DNA of 11,103 nt from Acidobacteriota bacterium (lineage in GTDB: Bacteria > Acidobacteriota > UBA6911 > RPQK01 > JADFOI01), in NCBI GenBank assembly GCA_029942065.1, contig JAPYTY010000045.1, positions 1 through 11,103 on the forward strand. The letters are read 5' to 3'. Both the position numbers and the translations under genes were made by a program. Each line of letters starts with the position of its first letter. The stretch's first letter is position 1. Shown here piece by piece: positions 5,545-11,103 of this stretch. A model generated the notes under the pieces. The model saw only the letters and a list, made by a program, of their open reading frames with translations, was not told the DNA's origin and searched no databases.

Positions 5545-8500
5545 ATGAAGAAAGCCACTTGTATTTTAGGGTCATTTCTGGCTTTAACGGCCATAATCGG
5601 TGCACAGGGAGATCAGGATATTGCCGCCAAGGTCCTGAGTGTTCAGGGCCGCGTCGAAGTGGAGCAATCCCCCTGGGCTCCGGCCACTGTAGATCTGATC
5701 CTCTATCCGGGCAATTCGATTCGTACCGGCCCAAGGAGCCGGGCGGCGCTGCTGTTGGCCGATGAGACCCAACTCAAAGTCAGTGAAAACAGTGAATTGC
5801 AGCTCAGCGCGGTGCGTCAGAGCAGCAATTTACTGGCTCGAATCACCTCCGCTCCTCGGGCCGACCAGAGTATCCTGAACATTAACCGGGGACGAGCCTG
5901 GCTGAAGGCCAAAAAGAAACCTGCTCCGGTGCGGGTGTCCACTCCCTCGGTCACGGCGGCTATCCGGGGAACCGAATTTGACATTCAAGTGGCCGCTGAC
6001 GGGGAAACGATGATCACGGTTGTGGAGGGTTCGGTCGACTTTTTCAATGAACTAGGTTCGGTTGTCGTGAATCCCGGCGAGCAGGGCCGCTGCCGAGTGG
6101 GCGAGGCCCCCACCAAAACCGTTATTTTGAATCCCGAAGATGCCGTCCAGTGGACGCTTTTTTATTCTGCTGCCGTCAGCCCCAGAGACTATCCCTTCGT
6201 TTACGCCTCGCCCGAGCAGGCTCAGGCCAATTTAGCTAACGCCGGATCGGACCCGATACGCCGGGCTCAAATTGAACACGACGCCGGAAACCTAGAGGAC
6301 GCCCTGGGTTCGTTGCTGGGAGTGACCTCCCCGGAAGCGGCCGAAGTTCGAGGCTGGATCTACCTGGAGCAAAATTTAATCGGGGAGGCTGTCGAGGAGT
6401 TCAATCGGGCTTCTGCCCGGTCCGTACGCACCCGACTGGGCCTTTCCGTGGCTCACTATCGAGTCAATGAGCTGGAAGAGGCGTACCAGTATGTGGAGGT
6501 TCCCGGCGACGACGGCCCCTTGAAGATCCAGAAAGCCATGCTGGAATTAATCGGCGGCAATGCCGAGGATGCTCAGGCGATCCTGGAGTCGATCCCGGCC
6601 GATGATTCAGCTTACTCGATGGGGCAGGGATTGCTCTCGAACGTGGCCCTGGCCCGCAACCAGAAGGACGAGGCACTGGAAGCCGCCCAGCGCTCGGTCC
6701 AGACCAATTCGAGCTCTCCTTCAGCTCACCTGAACCTCAGCCTGGTCCGGCAGAGCTTTTTTGATCTGCCCGCAGCGACCCGGTCCGCGGAACGGGCTCT
6801 GGAACTCGATCCCAACTTTCTCCAGGCCCAGATACAGTACGCCAAGCTCCTGTTTGGAGCGGGCGACACGGGAAAGGCGGAGGAGGTCATTCGCCAGGCC
6901 CTGGCCGATGCTCCCGAGGAGGCTGCCGTGCATTCGACCCTGGGATTTATCCTCCTGGCTCGTGGAGAGACCGCGGAGGCCAGGGTCTATCTCAACCGTT
7001 CCATCCAGCTCGACAGTACGCGTGGAGAGCCCCACCTGGGCCTGGGTGTAGCCAATATGCGGGAAGGACTGACGTCGTCTGCCGTGCTGGAGATGTTGCA
7101 AGCCACCATGCTGGAACCGCAACTGGCCCTTTATCAGAGTTATCTGGGCAAGGCCTTCTATGAAGAGCGCAAGTTCGAGCAGGCCTTCACGGCTTTGCAG
7201 GATGCCATGGAGCTGGATCCTCGGGATCCCACCCCTCATCTTTACTCTGGAGTCTTTCAGGAGGATCTCAACCGTCCAGGAATTGCAGTCCAGGATTTCA
7301 GGGAGTCGATTCGATTAAACGACAACCGGGCGGTTTATCGAAGCCGTTTTGTCCTGGATGAGGATCGTGCCACCCGGAACATCAAACTGGCCAATGCATT
7401 CAACCGGTTGGGCTTCACCGAGCAGGCCAATCTGGAGGCCGTGAAATCCTATGCCGCGGATCCCACCAACAGTTCCAGCCGGATCTTTCTGGCTGATACG
7501 TTCTTGAATCTGGATGGCCGGACCACCGCAGGGGGTTCGGAATTGCTGATGGCGCGACTGCTGTTGCCGGTCAATGCCAATTCCTTCAACGCCTTCAATG
7601 ACTATACAACGCTTTTTGAGGCGGCGCGTTTGAACTGGACCACCCAGGCAACGGCGGGCAATCTGGATAGCTATACAGGAACTTTGGTGGCCAGTGGCGG
7701 GGTCAGCAACTTCGCCTTTGGATCCATCTTCACCCGCAACGTGAGCGACGGATGGCGGCCCGTCAACGATGATGGGCGCAGCTTTACCACGGTCAACCTG
7801 TTCAAGTACGCACCCACAGCCCACAGTGATTTACTGGTGACCCTATCTCATACCCAGACCAAACAGGGAGACCGGGGCCTGGGCATACCGTTTGTCACAC
7901 CTGATAATGATTCCGACCAGCGGCTGTTCGATCGAACCAACCGGGCAGAGATTGGCTACCATCAGCAGTTCCACCCGGGCTCGGAACTGGTGGTCTACTT
8001 TTCAGGCCGAACGGTGGACCAGGTGCTGGAAAATCCCAACCATCTGAGGGTCTTTCGGGGAAGGGTTCCGGTTTCCCTGCGTCGATCCACTCGGAATCCC
8101 AACCTTTCTTTTCAGGCCTCTCATTTGTGGAAGGTCTCGAATTTTCAGTTCAAGTATGGATTTGATGTCTTCGAGGGACGCTCTCGAAATTTGGATATTC
8201 TGAGTTTTTGCACTACCGGCCCTCGTGAAGACGGCTGTGCTTTTCCGGGTGATCCCCCTCCTGACATCCTCCGTCAGGAATTTGACTACAGCCGGGAAAA
8301 GGCCCGTTTCAAGACCGTCTTCGTGCACAGCGACTATGTGGTGAGTCCCCAACTGGTTTTTACGGCCGGTCTGAACTACGACTGGGCCAGAAGCTACGGC
8401 GTCGATGAGGTTCAGTCACTGGGGGACAGCCAGGACAGCCAGGTCTCAGAGGATCATTGGAATCCTCAGGCGGGACTCCTGTTCAGTCCCCTGGAAAGCA

Positions 8501-9138
8501 CCACGGTTCGCTTCGCCTTTATGAGGACCACCCAGACCCATGTCCAGGAACGAGTGGTTCCCACCCATCTTTTTGGGTTTGTTTTGAGTCCCAATGAGTT
8601 CGAACTGACCCGCAGCACAGGATTTAATCTGGGTTGGGACCAGCGGATCTTCGGGGCCAGGACGTTTGTTCGGACCGTCGCCTTCTGGAAGGAGCGGACC
8701 ATTCCACTAGGGCAGGGCAGCGATGGGATGGATTTCGAGGGTGATTTCTACGGAGGGCGCCTGGTCCTGAATCAATTTGTGACCGATCGCCTGACCTTTG
8801 TAACCGACTATGCCCTGACTCACGACGCCAACTTCTTCGGCCTCAGACACGACCACGATCTGCGGGTGGCGCTGTTTTATATCCATCCGCGAGGAGTCAG
8901 TTTCAGGATTGAGGAAGAGTACCTGGATCAATCGCGTTTCTTTGGAGTCCAGGACACCACCAACGTATGGACCACCAATGCGACCCTTTCTTTCGAGATG
9001 CCGCAAAAATTTGGAAAGGCCTCCTTCGAGGTGCAAAATGTCTTCGATCGGCGGTATAATTTCCTGGCTGACCCGCTGGCGCTGGATCCCCGGGTTCCCA
9101 GGCGTCAACTGAAGTTTCGGCTCGACTTTTTCTTTTAA
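5545..9138 (+). CDS. FecR-domain / TPR / outer-membrane beta-barrel protein
   Basis: A 1197-residue exported protein. ATG 5545 is preferred over TTG 5533 because it begins a signal peptide directly (MKK plus a hydrophobic core, cleavage near IIGA-QG, about residue 21). Residues 25-190 are a FecR domain, with the hallmark VSTPSVTAAIRGTEFDI (131-147) and a following VVEGSVDF strand. Residues 235-640 are helical tetratricopeptide repeats, clearest at 390-560 (for example AERALELDPNFLQA). From about 690 the sequence alternates aromatic and polar residues like a beta-barrel. It ends like a TonB-dependent receptor: FEVQNVFDRRYNF (1161-1173) and a terminal LDFFF. No plug domain is present, so it is not an ordinary TonB-dependent transporter. 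Two cysteines (889, 898) may bridge an outer loop. Inference: barrel in the outer membrane, TPR and FecR parts in the periplasm. Ligand or cargo unknown. The CHASE2 cyclase follows at 96 bases. Confidence 0.85.
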   Translation: MKKATCILGSFLALTAIIGAQGDQDIAAKVLSVQGRVEVEQSPWAPATVDLILYPGNSIRTGPRSRAALLLADETQLKVSENSELQLSAVRQSSNLLARITSAPRADQSILNINRGRAWLKAKKKPAPVRVSTPSVTAAIRGTEFDIQVAADGETMITVVEGSVDFFNELGSVVVNPGEQGRCRVGEAPTKTVILNPEDAVQWTLFYSAAVSPRDYPFVYASPEQAQANLANAGSDPIRRAQIEHDAGNLEDALGSLLGVTSPEAAEVRGWIYLEQNLIGEAVEEFNRASARSVRTRLGLSVAHYRVNELEEAYQYVEVPGDDGPLKIQKAMLELIGGNAEDAQAILESIPADDSAYSMGQGLLSNVALARNQKDEALEAAQRSVQTNSSSPSAHLNLSLVRQSFFDLPAATRSAERALELDPNFLQAQIQYAKLLFGAGDTGKAEEVIRQALADAPEEAAVHSTLGFILLARGETAEARVYLNRSIQLDSTRGEPHLGLGVANMREGLTSSAVLEMLQATMLEPQLALYQSYLGKAFYEERKFEQAFTALQDAMELDPRDPTPHLYSGVFQEDLNRPGIAVQDFRESIRLNDNRAVYRSRFVLDEDRATRNIKLANAFNRLGFTEQANLEAVKSYAADPTNSSSRIFLADTFLNLDGRTTAGGSELLMARLLLPVNANSFNAFNDYTTLFEAARLNWTTQATAGNLDSYTGTLVASGGVSNFAFGSIFTRNVSDGWRPVNDDGRSFTTVNLFKYAPTAHSDLLVTLSHTQTKQGDRGLGIPFVTPDNDSDQRLFDRTNRAEIGYHQQFHPGSELVVYFSGRTVDQVLENPNHLRVFRGRVPVSLRRSTRNPNLSFQASHLWKVSNFQFKYGFDVFEGRSRNLDILSFCTTGPREDGCAFPGDPPPDILRQEFDYSREKARFKTVFVHSDYVVSPQLVFTAGLNYDWARSYGVDEVQSLGDSQDSQVSEDHWNPQAGLLFSPLESTTVRFAFMRTTQTHVQERVVPTHLFGFVLSPNEFELTRSTGFNLGWDQRIFGARTFVRTVAFWKERTIPLGQGSDGMDFEGDFYGGRLVLNQFVTDRLTFVTDYALTHDANFFGLRHDHDLRVALFYIHPRGVSFRIEEEYLDQSRFFGVQDTTNVWTTNATLSFEMPQKFGKASFEVQNVFDRRYNFLADPLALDPRVPRRQLKFRLDFFF

Positions 9139-9169
9139 TCAGAAAGAAAGGCGTCACCACCGCGAAAAT

Positions 9170-9201
9170 GGAGTTTGACAAAGCCCACCGATTCAAACTC
9201 C
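9170..9201. repeat. Perfect 9-bp inverted repeat between barrel and cyclase genes
   Basis: GGAGTTTGA (9170-9178) pairs exactly with TCAAACTCC (9193-9201) around a 14-base loop. No T-run follows, so it is not a standard intrinsic terminator. It could be an mRNA stem that tunes cyclase expression, or an operator with dyad symmetry. It covers a third of the 96-bp gap. Confidence 0.5.
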
Positions 9202-9234
9202 CGCAAGTATGAGCTAGTGGTCCGTTTGCCGGTA

Positions 9235-11103
9235 ATGATGAAGAAATACATCGCAGGCGCTGTTTTTCTGGTTTTCAGCTTCGGCCTGATCGGCATCCTC
9301 TCTTCTTATACCCCCTATCTGGAAAATCTTGAGCTGAAGGGCTACGACTTCATGATGTCGACGGTTCGCGGTCCCTTGCCCGCTCCTGAAGATGTCGTCA
9401 TCGTGGCCATCGACGAGACCTCTCTGGCCGAGTACGAGGATTACTTTCAGTGGCCCTGGCCGCGCAGGGTCCATGGCCAACTGATCCGGAGTCTCAATGA
9501 TGCGGGGGTGCGGGCCATCATCTTTGATGTCATCTTTGCCGGAGAATCACACCCGGAGGAGGATGACGAGATGGCGGCCGCTATTGGTGAGAGCCGGGTG
9601 CCGGTGATTCTGGCTGCGACCGAGGAGCAGGTCATCGATCCGCGTATCGGAAGGCTGACCAAACAACTGCTTCCTTTCGATAAGTTCACCGATGCCAATG
9701 GCAAGGTAGGGTACGCCACCATGCACCCGGATTCCGATCAGGTGTTGCGGCAAACCAGGCTCTCGGTCAATGGGACTCCCTCGCTCAGTTTGCAGGCGTT
9801 TTATGCGCTGGGCGGGAAGGTTATTGATCCCGAAAAACTTCCCGTTTCCAGGTATCAGAAAGACGATCCGGAACTGTTCATCAACTACTCGGGAGGCACC
9901 CGGCACATCTACACGGTCAGCTACTACCAGGCGATCGATTATCAGGACTTCCTGCCTCCCGAGCTCCTAAAGGATAAGATTGCCTTTGTCGGACGCGCCA
10001 TGGCGGTGGCGGATCTCAGCGAGAGAAGGATGGAAAAGGACACCTTTCCGACTCCCTTTTCTCTGGCAGGCAGTGCCATGATGCCGGGGACGGAAGTTCA
10101 CGCGAATGCGTTGACAACCCTGTTGGGGGGAGATTACATCGAGAAGGCATCTGCCCTCGAGACCTGGACCGTGCTGGCTGTTCTGGCCCTCTTGATTTCT
10201 GCCATCGTGATCGGGTTCCCCTCCTTTCGGTTGAAAATTGCACTTTCCATTGTCGTGATGATCGGATACCTGGTGGGGGCGACTCTGATTTTTGTCTACC
10301 AGTCCTACTGGCTCTATACCGTTCAGCCGCTGTTTCTCATGCTTTCGGTGTTCGGCCTCAATACGCTCTACCAGTATCGCCAGACCGAAAAAGAAAGAGC
10401 GCATATTCGCAAAGCTCTCAAGGGTTACGTCTCCGAACAGGTCATGCACCATGTCATGCAGCACCCTGAGGGCCTAGAACTGGGCGGCATCCTGACCAAT
10501 GCAACCGTCCTTTTCTCGGATATTGCCGGCTATTCCAAGATCTCGGAAAGCATGACTCCCAAAGAACTGTTTGGCACGCTCAACGAGTACTTTACCCTGA
10601 TCGGCGATGTGATCATGGCGCAGGAAGGGATGATCAACAAGTATATCGGCGATGCCGTCATGGCGGTCTGGAATACTCCGGTCGGCCATCCAGATCACTG
10701 CGCGCTGGCCTGTAGGGCCGCCCTGGATATGAAGAGGATCGTGGATGGAATGCCCGATATCAACGCCAGAATAGGGCTTAATTCGGGTCCCCTGGCGGCT
10801 GGAAATCTGGGCCACGCACAGCGGATGGAGTACGCCGTGATCGGAGATACCGTCAACCTGGCTTCCCGGCTGGAAGGTGCCAACAAGCCTTTTGGCACCG
10901 ACATCATGATCAGCGAATCGACCAAACAGGGCATAAACGGGCAATTTCTTCTGCGTCCCCTGGACCGCATCCGGGTGGTGGGCCGGGAGAACCCGGTCCA
11001 GGTTTTTGAGTTGCTGGCCGGAATCGACGAGCCCGATCAGGATGCCCTGCACGAACTGGTCCATTCCTTTGACAAGGTCATCGAGGCCTACGAAGCGCGT
11101 GAG
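9235..11103 (+). CDS. CHASE2-domain class III adenylate cyclase, 3' end beyond window
   Basis: Makes cyclic AMP from ATP in response to a periplasmic signal. The 623 visible residues show an N-terminal membrane segment (about 5-24), a periplasmic CHASE2 domain (27-305, with IVAIDETSL and WPWPRRVHGQLI), and three membrane segments (about 308-328, 332-355, 358-378). A short linker leads to a class III cyclase domain (about 418-598). Catalytic residues are present: metal-binding Asp429 (LFSDIAGYS) and Asp473 (KYIGDAVMAVW), adenine-selecting Lys469 and Thr539, and transition-state Asn541 and Arg545 (GDTVNLASRLE). That set favours ATP over GTP and an active enzyme. ATG 9235 is chosen because the membrane segment follows at once; ATG 9238 is equally possible and no strong ribosome site is seen. 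The frame is open at the window end, just past the cyclase domain. Same strand as the FecR-TPR-barrel gene and probably co-transcribed. Confidence 0.93.
   Translation, partial: MMKKYIAGAVFLVFSFGLIGILSSYTPYLENLELKGYDFMMSTVRGPLPAPEDVVIVAIDETSLAEYEDYFQWPWPRRVHGQLIRSLNDAGVRAIIFDVIFAGESHPEEDDEMAAAIGESRVPVILAATEEQVIDPRIGRLTKQLLPFDKFTDANGKVGYATMHPDSDQVLRQTRLSVNGTPSLSLQAFYALGGKVIDPEKLPVSRYQKDDPELFINYSGGTRHIYTVSYYQAIDYQDFLPPELLKDKIAFVGRAMAVADLSERRMEKDTFPTPFSLAGSAMMPGTEVHANALTTLLGGDYIEKASALETWTVLAVLALLISAIVIGFPSFRLKIALSIVVMIGYLVGATLIFVYQSYWLYTVQPLFLMLSVFGLNTLYQYRQTEKERAHIRKALKGYVSEQVMHHVMQHPEGLELGGILTNATVLFSDIAGYSKISESMTPKELFGTLNEYFTLIGDVIMAQEGMINKYIGDAVMAVWNTPVGHPDHCALACRAALDMKRIVDGMPDINARIGLNSGPLAAGNLGHAQRMEYAVIGDTVNLASRLEGANKPFGTDIMISESTKQGINGQFLLRPLDRIRVVGRENPVQVFELLAGIDEPDQDALHELVHSFDKVIEAYEARE

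Noticed and set aside
6721..7824. Minus-strand open frames of 172 and 169 residues opposite the TPR region
   Set aside because: Antisense shadows caused by the GC-rich codon pattern of the intact plus-strand gene.
9168..9212. 14-codon frame MEFDKAHRFKLPQV between the barrel and cyclase genes
   Set aside because: No ribosome binding site and its sequence is largely dictated by the inverted repeat; no evidence of coding.
1..11103. CRISPR array, tRNA, rRNA, insertion sequence or phage genes
   Set aside because: No regularly spaced repeats, no tRNA-like cloverleaf, no transposase or integrase motif was seen on either strand.

Overview
The window reads as a fragment of a Gram-negative, menaquinone-using bacterium, most plausibly an Acidobacteriota genome or MAG. 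This assignment is inference. It rests on a futalosine-pathway mqnA next to dprA-topA, a large FecR/TPR/outer-membrane-barrel protein, a CHASE2 cyclase, a secreted leucine-rich-repeat protein, and short 7-bp tandem repeats between genes. No ribosomal RNA or other phylogenetic marker is present to confirm it.

Layout, left to right. (1) Positions 1-456, minus strand: 5' half of mqnA (chorismate dehydratase), cut by the window edge. (2) 457-764: a divergent intergenic region with no gene but rich in small repeats (7-bp tandem repeats and a run of GC-rich hairpins). (3) 765-1846: dprA, split by a one-base frame change between its DNA-binding Rossmann part and its C-terminal winged helix. (4) 2054-4456: intact topA (DNA topoisomerase I) with five Cys4 zinc ribbons. 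(5) 4477-5298: a secreted leucine-rich-repeat gene broken by three single-base insertions, called here a pseudogene. (6) 5299-5544: a regulatory region with an excellent sigma-54 promoter match and a separate TATAAT box. (7) 5545-9138: a 1197-residue exported protein combining an N-terminal FecR domain, a long TPR region and a C-terminal outer-membrane beta-barrel without a plug. (8) 9235-11103: a CHASE2 class III adenylate cyclase, truncated by the window end.

dprA and topA form a housekeeping DNA-metabolism pair seen together in many bacteria. The most interesting part is 5.4-11.1 kb. A possible sigma-54 promoter drives a protein that could span from outer membrane to periplasm, followed 96 bp later on the same strand by an inner-membrane cyclase whose sensor domain faces the periplasm. 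This suggests, but does not prove, a trans-envelope sensing module with cAMP output. A perfect 9-bp inverted repeat lies in the gap between the two genes.

Two of the six genes carry frame changes (dprA one, the LRR gene three). The topA, barrel and cyclase genes, nearly 8 kb in total, carry none. That clustering argues against a uniform sequencing error rate, although raw reads are needed to settle it.
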